From contig NC_080717.1 in the NCBI RefSeq assembly GCF_019097595.1, forward strand, positions 19,022,336-19,086,335: 64,000 nt of DNA, in the 5' to 3' direction. Below are positions 35,913 through 46,691 of the stretch, in pieces (positions within the stretch are counted from its first letter, which is position 1; the number at the start of each line of letters is the position of its first letter). This DNA comes from Hemibagrus wyckioides. Taxonomy: Eukaryota > Chordata > Actinopteri > Siluriformes > Bagridae. The notes under the pieces were generated by a model that was given only the letters and a program-made list of their open reading frames with translations, did not search any database and was not told the DNA's origin. Position numbers and translations under genes: made by a program.

Positions 35913-38042
35913 TGGTGTGTGACACAGTGAAACCAGCTTAGGAATCTGCTCAGGTATACCCGACGCCATTAAAACTGACTCCAGTCATTTTTAGAAAACC
36001 TGCTATTTTGCTATTCTCTCCACGCTTGCGTTAACAACATCTACAGTACGTCTCCTTTGTCACTTCAAAGCAAGTGGCTGATTGCCGGGAGACTTGAAGG
36101 CTATTCAAAGAGACAGCAGCCCTAGCCAGAGGACAGACGTGAAGAATGTTTTTGAAGAAAGGAAATAAAAAGGTAATCTTGAATGTCATAGTGTTCTATT
36201 GTTCGCAGATCACTCACAGAGATTAAAGGTGACATAAGGACTGCGGGCGAATCGTGACGTCCCAATCTGAGATTCGAAATATAAATCAAGAATTAAAATA
36301 GGTGCAAATGTTAAAGCGATTCTCACTACACAGCGAAAGCCTTGAGCGTACATTCTGTCTAATGTTGCAGACAAAGCACAGAGAGAGGGAGAGAAAAAGA
36401 GAGAAGCTGTCAACGTTGGCTGCCTACGCTAATTACAGCATAGGCATGCGACATGATGCCACACTAAATAATGATCTCGATATAAACAAAGTCTTAGTGA
36501 CTGAGCGTGAATCTGGGCCTTTCTCTGCAGTTCTGAAATAACGTGCCTCACTGTGAGGAGTTCTGCAGAGCATTGTTTCCTCACTGCTAATTGCTGGTTG
36601 TCTGCTTTTCGGAGAAAAGTCTCAGGCTGTGGGAAGAAGGCATGAGCAGCAACAACAACTGGAGGAGCCATGATCTGCTCCAATACTGCTTCCAGTAGAA
36701 CCCTGGATTCATTAGAATTAGCTCGTATAGAGGCTAGATAATGCTTAACGTTAGGATGAGATGCGGATGACTGTTCTTTTATTATTACCCAAATTGGTTA
36801 TGTAAAATATATGATTTATAATATGATTACATGATTTCTTATAAATCTACAATTGTGTTCTCTGTTTATATGGCCAGAAGGAAAATGAATAAGATTTTCC
36901 CTTGCATAAATAAGAGGCAGATGTTAGCTATAACAACAAAGAAAACAAAGTCTCCATGTAGCACCGCTAAAAAAGCCATTAAACTATCTACCCTCAGGGG
37001 TACATCTTTTGTACCTTTACCACTTACACAGAGAAGTGGATATTTAAAACAAATAATAATAAAAATCGGAGCAAAATTCGATCCTTTTGCTATTTGTCAT
37101 GCTTAGTTATCTCAATACACGTAATTAAACAAACCAAAAAGCAAAACATTTGTCCTGAGGGTTGAGTGAGGCTAAAACCACCAGCATAAAACTCATTTCC
37201 AAAACCATTCGGAACTAAGAGAAGAAAACAGAGCCACGTCTAAAAAAAAAAAAAAAGTATCTACATAGAAATAGCTAGTTTAAAACATGCTGAGTATCAT
37301 ATAGAGTATTTCTTCTTCACTGCAGCACTACAGCTCTGTGCTTTGGCCTCAGTTTCCACCTCACTTTAACAGCTCACATCTGCAGATAAATGTTACAACT
37401 CTAAATACACAGCATGTTTGGTTCACTTTGAGCAGTTGGACTGATTCAGGATCGAATTGCTCTCTCACTGCAATCTAACCACAGTAGACTTTGACTGGCA
37501 CCAGAGCGAGACCGCTTGGCTCAGACAGTCCCGGACTGGTTGTTCTGGTCTGCATGTGAGTGTGATTGCTGTGTTCTCGTCTAACATAAACAAACCTCAC
37601 TAAAGAGAAGAAGAAAAAAACGCACCAGACATCAAGTGAACTAAACACTGTGGATGTGAAGCAGGCTTACGAATCAATACAATCTAATTCGTATAGTACT
37701 TATAACAGGAATATACAAAATGTCAAAATTGAAAAGCTTGAATTTTATATTCCTATTTATCCATAATGAACAAGCCAGCGATGACGGTAGCAGGGAAAAT
37801 CTCCCAGACACAACATGAGCAAGAAACTTACTGAGGATCCAGACTCAAAAGGAAACTCATGCTCATCATAAATAATTTCCCTTCTATAACTGTGCACTAT
37901 AGAGTCAACTGCAATTGTGTAAGCAGGAGCCTTTGAGCAACTTACGTGTATGAGAATCAGCATAATTTCTGCCAGTGACATTCAAAGACTCGAGTGCAAA
38001 TCTGACAGTGACAGCAGCAGTTCAAAGTCACCTCCATGGTCT
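35913..38042. other. Unique non-coding stretch
   Basis: No gene recognised. A GA-rich part lies at 36378-36404 and an A run at 37241-37256. At 36990-37020 CCCTCAGGGGTACATCTTTT followed by GTACC is a short piece that recalls a common fish repeat built on GGTAC words. Confidence 0.45.
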
Positions 38043-38206
38043 CTAAGTTGCACTATCCACAGCAGTGCCTTGTATCTCCAGGCTGTCTATGTTGGGCAGC
38101 AGTGATGAGACACCAACCTGAACCTGAAGGATGGGATTGGGCAGGTCCGGAGAGCAGAAGCAGTCAGGAATGCTGATATCTGTCTTATATCTGTCCATTA
38201 ATTTAC
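38043..38206 (-). CDS. Candidate coding exon, unrecognised
   Basis: On the minus strand a splice-acceptor-like sequence (GCGTTCCTTCAG) is followed at 38206 by a frame that continues without stop for 53 codons to TAG at 38043-38045. It reads GKLMDRYKTDISIPDCFC, then SPDLPNPILQVQVGVSS, then LLPNIDSLEIQGTAVDSAT. The composition is protein-like: mixed acidic, hydrophobic, proline and three cysteine/aspartate positions, no low complexity. I cannot assign a family. An adjoining coding exon, donor site or poly-A signal was not identified. It could be the last coding exon of a minus-strand gene, an exon relic of a transposon or chance; I favour none strongly. Confidence 0.25.
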
Positions 38207-38669
38207 CTGAAGGAACGCTGTATCCGCAATTTTAGGTACGAGATACATGTTAAAGGTTAAACGATCTAAGGGTACATCACAAACAACAAGGAGACACTAT
38301 TTAAAGTGTAAAGGAACACTTAAACATACTATGTAGAACCACACAGCGGAGGGTTTCCCTGTTCCCCTCAGAGAGGAGCACTAAAGACTCTCCAAACTTT
38401 TTTTTTCAGACACTGTATGACAAGAAGGTCTTGTTGACACCCACGGCCATTCTCGGAATAGTAATAGTTCTCTGGCACTGGAGTAAAGACACTCTTTCAA
38501 ACTCTTTTCGCGTTGTGGGAAATCACAGCTCCCCTGTGTTGTTCTACTGTTAAGACTCTCAGCGGGAACGTAACAGACTGAATGGTCACGCCGTTTGGAG
38601 CGTCATTTCCCACACGCAGAGGCAGAACACAGTAGATGAATACGATGTGATTTGGCATCGTGTTCCATT
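38207..38669. other. Unique non-coding stretch
   Basis: Nothing recognised. Confidence 0.4.
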
Positions 38670-38691
38670 AAAAAAAAAAAAAAAAAAAAAA
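38670..38691. repeat. Poly-A run
   Basis: A run of 22 adenines. Confidence 0.95.
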
Positions 38692-39239
38692 TCCCTAAGA
38701 TTGGTAGAAACTTTCCCAGGATCCCTGGCTGATTTTTTCAGAGGTATGTGGCTTCGCTTTTGTTAGCGCTATGGATAGATTTCCTCTCTTGAGCCCTGGA
38801 ATCCATCGGCCAAAGCAGGAGGCAACAATGGTGGCCTTTATTTGTTACTTAAGGCGCAGTGAGATGCTCCAGCACACGGGGAGTAAAATGGTGTGCTGAC
38901 CCACAAGCTGCGGTCCTGACCTGGCCGAGCTTGAAAGTGACCTGAGCTACAGAAAATCTCAAACAGAGGCTCTTCAGATCTTAGCATTTCTACAGAAACG
39001 AACTGTAGGTCTGACAGTTCTGCATGCTCTTCTAATCACACAACATTCTCATGAGTCCCTGGAGAGATACCAGAAGAGATGGCATGCCTATCATTTTCCA
39101 TCTCTGGGAAAAAAAATGCATGAAAATTTTGTCGGCACAAGAGTTATAAATACTGTTCGGACAGGATAAGAATTCCAGACATGGCATTAAAGTAGCTGCT
39201 GGAGGATCTCTGTAATGATTTTAATGGAATAAGTCGATC

Positions 39240-39244
<5 letters not shown>
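38692..39244. other. Unique non-coding stretch
   Basis: Nothing recognised. Confidence 0.45.

Positions 39245-39308
<64 letters not shown>
39245..39308. repeat. (TA)n microsatellite
   Basis: About 32 pure TA units; cruciform-prone and often length-variable. Confidence 0.97.
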
Positions 39309-39309
<1 letters not shown>

Positions 39310-39549
39310 CATACAATGAAATCAAACCCTAAACCTTGTCCTCATTAAGACTGTGCATATAAATAACTAAATTAAAAATAAGAAGTGAAAACGAATAAGA
39401 AACAATGAGAAAATTCAATATTTGTTTAAGCTTCTTCTACGGCTTGAAGCTTCAAAGGCTGTGCTTGATCTGTAGAAGGTCACATGACCATAAAATGTAT
39501 AGAGGCTGTAACTATTCAAGGAACTATTTGCATCAAGATTAATGCAAAT
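39309..39549. other. Unique spacer
   Basis: Nothing recognised. Confidence 0.4.
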
Positions 39550-39890
39550 GCAGTTCACGAGTTTTAATAAAAGTCAAGGCTCAGGTATTCAAAACGTAGG
39601 CAAAGTCGAAGTCAAAACACAGCCAAGGGTTAAGCGATGAGCAAACAGAAAACACTAGGCAAAACAAACACGTAAACAGATCAACAGGCAAACAATCCAA
39701 ACCTGTATAGCATACACGGGAAAAACGCGAAAACGCAACACAACGTCCGTGGTCTGTAAATATAGGTGCATGGTTAATAGTCTGGTCACTGTGAATGAAT
39801 AAGCTGCCGTGGTTTCTGGGGTGGTCATGTTTGTAAGCCGCTGTGTGTTCTGGGAGTTTGTGGTCCTGACATTATAAAAATTGTGTAGAT
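39550..39890. mobile_element. Probable decayed interspersed repeat
   Basis: Words in order (GTCAAAACACAGCCAAGGGT, GCAAACAGAAAACACTAGGC, AAAACAAACACGTAAACAGA, GGGAAAAACGCGAAAACGCA, then GTTCTGGGAGTTTGTGGTCC) resemble a fish repeat of AAAACA-rich type whose other end mentions a tract like GTGGTTTCTGGGG. The transposon class is not established. Confidence 0.4.
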
Positions 39891-40638
39891 GTCATCCTGC
39901 CTATTATCTTCAAAAGTCAAAAGCTGAATTTGGTCCGGGTTTGGGAGAAGGTGACAGAAAATGAACGCTTCCTGGTTTGTTTCCATACAGAAGAATAACT
40001 GCGAAACCACTTTTCCTACATATGACCAAGATGTTCCCAAGATTATAGGCTTTAGATAGGATTAAAAACCAAGAGTAACACAGAAAAAAAATAATGATGT
40101 TAATCTCTAAACGCAGCCCTGCACCCTGTGAAAAACTAATCTAGTCTGAAGAGGAGTATAAAATCAATGACGAATTAGCCATTTAACATCTATATTGACA
40201 TTTGTTACGTATATGCATCTTCATTCTCTCTAACCTTTCAAGCCAAATAATCCTTCTCCTATTCATATCCACAGGGGGACAAATTAGCAGCTGGAGATTT
40301 AGGCCAGTGTAGTAAGGCACTTCGCTTCTCCAAACATGTACACGCGGAACATTTTGGCTTTGTCACCGTATGAATATTTTGGGCTACAGCTATGGAATCA
40401 ATTATTTGACCCGTGGGAAGACGTGTTTCGAAAATGTAGGACGTTAAAATATGACAGCAGGTTAAAACCTGAGTGAAAACTAATTTCACAGGGGACACAG
40501 CGTCTGACGCTGACATAATACAAACCGAGACACAGGCTGACAGGACAAAAGATAACATTATCAACAGAAAATTACCCTTTTTATTTGAAGGCCGGTTATC
40601 ATAGCCTGCAAATAAACTAGGAGACAAAGGTTTGTGTG
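39891..40638. other. Unique non-coding stretch
   Basis: No gene recognised. The 122-codon minus-strand frame at 40259-40627 has a hydrophobic stretch but no known family. Confidence 0.45.
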
Positions 40639-40641
40639 TAG

Positions 40642-40689
<48 letters not shown>
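40639..40689. repeat. (GA)n microsatellite
   Basis: About 25 GA units with one interruption. Confidence 0.96.
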
Positions 40690-40691
<2 letters not shown>

Positions 40692-43600
40692 TGGCTTTAA
40701 TTATGAACTCTGGCCTCGTGTCACTTCCAAAGTCGTACTCTTTGCATTGCTTTTCACATGACTGGCTGAATAATACTTTCCAGGTCAGTTCTGACCCTGC
40801 TTTTAGACTTTCGCTAGTCTCCCAGCAGACGAAACAATGAGAACAGCTTTCTCTGTTCTCTGTTCGAGAGTTATAACTCTCCTAACATCTGTGCTATTCT
40901 TCTTAGCTGACACCACTGACCTTCTGCTGTAAAATAAAAGCGTTAGGAACTGTCGGATTCAGCTGGGTGCTGAGCTTTGTGTTAAACTGACACAATGAAG
41001 GTGTGAGGAGTGTGTTGAGGCACCAAACACGTTTTACTGAAAACACTTGTAGGCTCTGTTCTGTTGCCTGTGAAACAGTAACCTCCATTCTTCTGTATCG
41101 TCTGTTGCAAAGCAACCAGAGGCCAGTAACACGGTCATTGATGTGTTTTGTCACACTAGAGGACAAAGACACAAAAACAGACAAAAAGGATGATCGTTCC
41201 CTGAAGGAGTTTGTTAAGGCCATCTCATGACCTGTCCCGACCTTGCCTTCTGATCGGCCCTTTCAGCCAAATCCAAACATCCAGCAGGGGGTCATTCAGG
41301 AGACTGAGGTGGTCTGAGAGGGTCTTAGAATATTTTATGTTCATTGTGAAATAAATATCATCGTGGCAATTCAGCTGAATGGACTGTGTGTAATGAGTTA
41401 TTTCAGCTCTCCGCATACCAAGCTGCGAGACCTCATCCTACAGTCCTCTCTCCTCTCACACGAAGACCAAACAACACATCATACTGAGGACTGTGCTACT
41501 GTAAGGTGTGTTTTCTTGAACAATCTGGAAACTATAACAACAGAACCAAGACAGTGACATTATTTGTTAATGATGCAATAGAAAGAAACTCATAAGCTCA
41601 TCTGAGAAAAAGAAGCTACAATTAGATATTATATAAACACAAATACTAGAAATAAAATCATGGTAGTATTGTTACCCAACTCCTCTGACTCGCATGAAAT
41701 CATCTCTTTATTCAGTGAAACCACATTTAATGCATTTTGACTAGAGCTTAAGGCAAAAAAGAAAAGTGACACTGCTCTCCTTTTTGGTTAATATGAGTTA
41801 ATATAATACATATTACTCTAATAAATCAGTCTAAAACAATTCAATATTCTTTTTTCTTGCAACTGATCACAGTTTTCATGATGCTGATGTGTGAGTGTAC
41901 GGCTCTAAAATTTGAGGCAATGTTATATTAGGTCTATTCTTGGTCTATTTAGGCTGATTAAAAATACAGCAGTTTAACTTCCATTGTAATGCGTGTTTCA
42001 TCCCAGCAACACCAGCTGACTTAGAGGCGCATAAAGTGGGAGCCATTGCCTTGCTTTGCACTACTAATCCACTGTAACCACTCATATCTGATTTTGTATC
42101 TCGTCATACTTCTGTAACGAAACAACACAACAAAAGCCACTTTTGTAGAGTAGAGTACCCGGACCTGGAGAAATAATGAGGACTGCTAATGTTAACGACA
42201 CCAAATATGCTCAAATCCTCCATGACTGGACACTGCCCTTATATAAAGCAAGAATAATCCCCATATTCCTTCTGTCCTTGTGCTTGTCCTGCGCTACTCT
42301 GCCTATGCATATCTGCATCCACTTCCACGTGGATATGCAAGTAAATGAGGAAAGCAAATAAGGAATCTGTGGTCTGAAATGCAGACATTGTCTAAAAATG
42401 TAAATGAAGTAAAAAAGAAAAGGAAAAATCCACTCACAATGACGTGCATATTAATCTTCTGAATTAATGTGATCTTCATCACATTCATCTTCATCGAGTT
42501 GATTGATTTCTCTGTAATGCAATTCCGAATCGACTTGTTTTTAATTTCAAGTTGAATCTCCTTTCATCAACATTTGTGTCTACTTATTAAGTTATTTAAC
42601 ACTTGCATACATTACCCTCCTGCTGATGGCAGTGCAGGTGGGATTTAGACTTAATGAGATCAATGCAGCAGCATTTTAGTGTTTACTCTGTGCAACACTT
42701 TCACCTCCTCATCCGTACGCTCTGCTCTGCTCGAACGCATAATGTTCTCAAGCTTCAACTATCAAGCAAATTCCACCGTCATGAGCACTTACGTAGGTCA
42801 CTTAGGAAAGCTGAACCTTACCACAACTGCTTTGCATAGCTGCATTGCATTGCATGTTTGCATTAATTCTATCTTCGATTTCTCGAGTCACATTTCACGG
42901 ACCATGACTGGACACACAATCCCAAACCCTCTTCACTCATATCACACTAAGCAACCTGAGGAGGTCTGTTCTTTAGAAATTCTCTTTTAAAATGCTGGAT
43001 GTGTTTTGGAATAGCCTACCGTGTTCATCTCCACTGATTCACTCGCTGCTGAATGCGTATGGTTATAACAGTGCAAAAGAATGCAGAATAATGACAGAAG
43101 ATGGAGTGCCTCAGTAAATACAGAAGTCATCGGGGATTCAAAATCAACGTATTTATGAGTCGACTGGGAAATCATTTCCCCTCAATAGTGATATAAATCC
43201 CGGAAAACTTTAATCTTCAACTTTGTCTACTAGGTAAAAATAAAAGTTCAGCACCACGGCCATTTCTTCTTGTCCCCTTGGCAGAGGAAAATAAATTACA
43301 GTGATGTCAAGTACAAAAACTGTTAATCAATCAGCCCCAGGGCCACGCTCGCATAAAACATTTCACCCTACATGAGATCATAACCTGCTAATTGAATATC
43401 CAACCCCTGACGAGAAGCCAACAGCAATAACGGACTCTAGCCTCTTCTCTCCTCCTGGATTCCTGGCACTGGAGCTGTGGGTGGAGGACACCTCTCTGTG
43501 TTGTCTACAGACATAACCTGCAGCTTTACTGTAGCCAGTATGCGGTTGCCATCACTGGGATAAGAATAGTTGCCCTGAGAAATAGAATAGGTCAGGCAGG

Positions 43601-45140
43601 CTGCAATTTCGAATATTAAAAAACAAAAACTTTCTGTCTTTGTGGACACCAAGACACATAAAGATCTCTAGACAGAAAGCACAATAGTAATATTTTCCTA
43701 TTAAAAATGCACAAACCATGGAGGTGAGCTTATATTAATTAGACGCTTGCTGACAGCGTGATATTGATATTGCAAAAAATGATGTCATGTTTTGCTTTTC
43801 CCGAGATCGCCAGTGTTTCTATGACAACAGCCAACTGGTAGCTGCGCTGATGTTAAAACCTATATCCATACCTGTCTTTTTTGCTTTCTCGTTCCTGTGC
43901 AGATGTTATGCTGCTGCTTTGGTGACTTCATGCGTGTCGTAAAAACGTCTCCAAGTGTTTGAGTGATGGGATATTTTTACCTTAATGCCCACCTCTGACA
44001 GGAAGTCGAGTACAGCCAGCATAATCAGGAGCAAACCTGAACAAACACTGAGAAGAACCGTGCTGTTTTAGGAGGTTCCCTGAATTGGTTCCTGAATGCA
44101 TTATCCGAGGCACGGCGAGGCCTTTTGACGGCTTGCTGACAGATACCTGACATCCTAATGCCATGCACTTCCTCTTGGGCAAAGAACGTCATCCAAGCTG
44201 TCCTGCTCATTAAAATTCAAACAGCACCTTCATCAGCAAACAAAGGATATGACGGATGGCCATAGAGATAGCCACCAAGGAGAACCGCCTATCACACATG
44301 ACTGTATGTACGATGTGTAATCTGGGCGGACCGGCATAGGTTTTACGTTCTTTTGGTATGTTGCTGCAATCTACTTTTATAAACAAAGGGTGCAACAGAT
44401 TCACATGAGTTACGCCAACTATCCCAACTATCCAAACATAAAGCAGATGCACATAATGGGAATGCAGCTATGGGATTACGAAACCAGAAACACCCACCCA
44501 GTGGTTAAATATAAAAACTGACATGGATGGAAAGTCACCTTTTAAAACACTGTGGTTGAATTGCAGTCAAAACCATGAGTAGGCTGTCATCTTGTTTTAT
44601 TTGGCTGTGGCAGCGCAGCTGGTGTTGGATGTGAAAGCATACAGTCTACACAATCTCGCCCCTAAATAGGGGCTACACAATATAGACAGAATGGCAATCA
44701 CTTCTGCATGGTGCAATTGTGATATGACTTTTATCATGTTCCTGCATTACCATACTGCTAAATCCTGCATGTGACCTGGTTAAAGATTGGCCTCCAGTAC
44801 CTCAGCCTTAATTATGGATCCATGATTCATCGCACATAGAAACGCAGCTCAGAAATGAACAAACATTACTGCAAAGCTAGGAAACACATTTCATTCTATA
44901 GTGAATATTTGAAGGGGCAGGCCTCGGTGACCGGTCCCTCTGCAAAAGCAGAAAACGTTGCTGTCCTGAAGTCGTACATTTTTCATGTAAGTTGGCTTAG
45001 AAATACAAAAAACTGCCAAATGCCGCAATACCTGCAATAATGTAAAAAGAAAAACATCATGATATGATTCCAGTTCTTACAGGAAAAAATAAGCTTTGTG
45101 TTGTTTGTGATATCACTAAACCTTAAAAATGAGTTCTGAA
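40690..45140. other. Long unique non-coding stretch
   Basis: No gene, SINE or Tc1 relic recognised in 4.4 kb, which is the longest repeat-poor interval before the tandem-array cluster. Open frames of 60-106 codons occur on both strands without recognisable domains. Segments such as 43980-44340 look evenly composed and might be conserved non-coding DNA; this cannot be tested here. Confidence 0.45.
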
Positions 45141-45169
45141 CTCTCTCTCTATATATATATATATATATA
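45141..45169. repeat. (CT)n(AT)n compound microsatellite
   Basis: Five CT units followed by about ten AT units. Confidence 0.93.
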
Positions 45170-45433
45170 AGAAATGTGCAAAGCAGCAGTGTGTACTCTT
45201 TGTGGGTGGATTTTTTTCTGAACACATCTACTCTTCGCTCCTCTATTGGAATCGGAAAAACGTTGCATTGTTTCTCATTGAGTTATTGGATAAGAAGCCT
45301 TAGGGTTTGGTAATGTGAAGGAGCAATACATCAGATGTCAGCTATGGTACAGAACTCAAGGAAGCTACACCCATACCAGATATTATAGTAGACAGCACAG
45401 ACCATAACTAAATAAAACCCTCACAACATTACT

Positions 45434-45438
<5 letters not shown>

Positions 45439-45468
<30 letters not shown>
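45439..45468. repeat. (CT)n microsatellite
   Basis: 15 CT units, abutting the 31-bp minisatellite. Confidence 0.95.
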
Positions 45469-45471
<3 letters not shown>

Positions 45472-46115
45472 CCCAATGATCAATCACTAATCACTAATCA
45501 TTGTCACCATACACTAATCCCAACAATCATTAATCATCATTGTTCCCTGCAAAACAATCAGCACTGCTTCCCAGTGACCAATCACTGATCACCACTGTTT
45601 CCAACAACCAATCACTAATCAGATATTTCCCAAAGACCAATCACTGATCACCACTGATTCCCAATGACTGATCACTGATCAACACTGATTCCCAATTACT
45701 AATCACTGACCACCACTGATTCCCAGTGACTGATCACTTATCAACACTGATTCCCAATGACTAATCACTGACCACCACTGATTTCCCAATGACTAATCAC
45801 TGACCACCACTGCTTCCCAATGACTAATCACTGACCACCACTGCTTCCCAATGACTAATCACTGATCACCGCTGATTCCCAATGACTGATTACTAATCAA
45901 CACTTTTCCCCAATGAGCAATTACTAATTGAAATGAGACATTTCTCAAAGACCAATCAAATGACCAATAACTCATCAGCACTGTTTCCCTCACCTAGTGA
46001 TCATTATTCCCAGCAGCAAATCACTAATCACCATTGTTCTCAACAATCAATCACTAATCACCATTGTTCTCAAACAATCAACAACTAATCACCACTGCTT
46101 TCCAATGACCAATCA
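45469..46115. repeat. 31-bp degenerate minisatellite
   Basis: About 20 units of the type TTCCCAATGACTAATCACTG followed by ACCACCACTGA. Units in the middle (about 45640-45900) are most regular at 30-32 bp; both ends are degenerate. Within the unit the half-symmetric word TGATCACTGATCA recurs (TGATCA is a palindrome). No coding. Confidence 0.9.
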
Positions 46116-46509
46116 CGGTGTTTTGTTTGTCCCATCATTAGTAATATCATTATTCTATTTGTAACCACTTCCTTCTTGTCTCTTGATACTCACTACCATG
46201 ATTTCCTTCAATGACAGCCATGCTGCTATATAATGAATACATAAACAGACGCACTGACTATTTTAAACAGGCCAATAGTTACTGGGATCTTTCTTTCTAT
46301 AAGAAATGCTATCATTTATTCTAAATTCTTCTGATAAAACTCGATTTTCATCGACTCTACTCTGTTTTGTTTTCCTTCTTCACGCAAGGTTTTGATATGC
46401 AAATGAACACACGATTCAATAAACATGCAAATTCACCCAGCAGCGTCATGTGGAGGCTTCCAGACTCTTTGAGCATGGATTAGATACACTTTCCCCTGAA
46501 AAGAGTTAA
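46116..46509. other. Unique spacer between arrays
   Basis: Nothing recognised. Confidence 0.4.
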
Positions 46510-46584
46510 ACACACTGAAAACATACACACTGAAAACATACACACTGAAAACATACACACTGAAAACATACACACTGAAAACAT
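46510..46584. repeat. 15-bp minisatellite, 5 units
   Basis: Five perfect units ACACACTGAAAACAT. Because 15 is a multiple of three, the minus strand is open across it as a VFSVY pentapeptide repeat inside the 75-codon frame 46433-46660; there is no reason to consider that a protein. Confidence 0.97.
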
Positions 46585-46691
46585 GCCTTGAAAAGGAGTC
46601 ATGGCAAAAATACACGACGGTGAAGAGTGACGCGTTCATTAGTGCTTTATAACTCCTCACTCATTACTGAAGGTTTATCCAGCTGAGTGTC

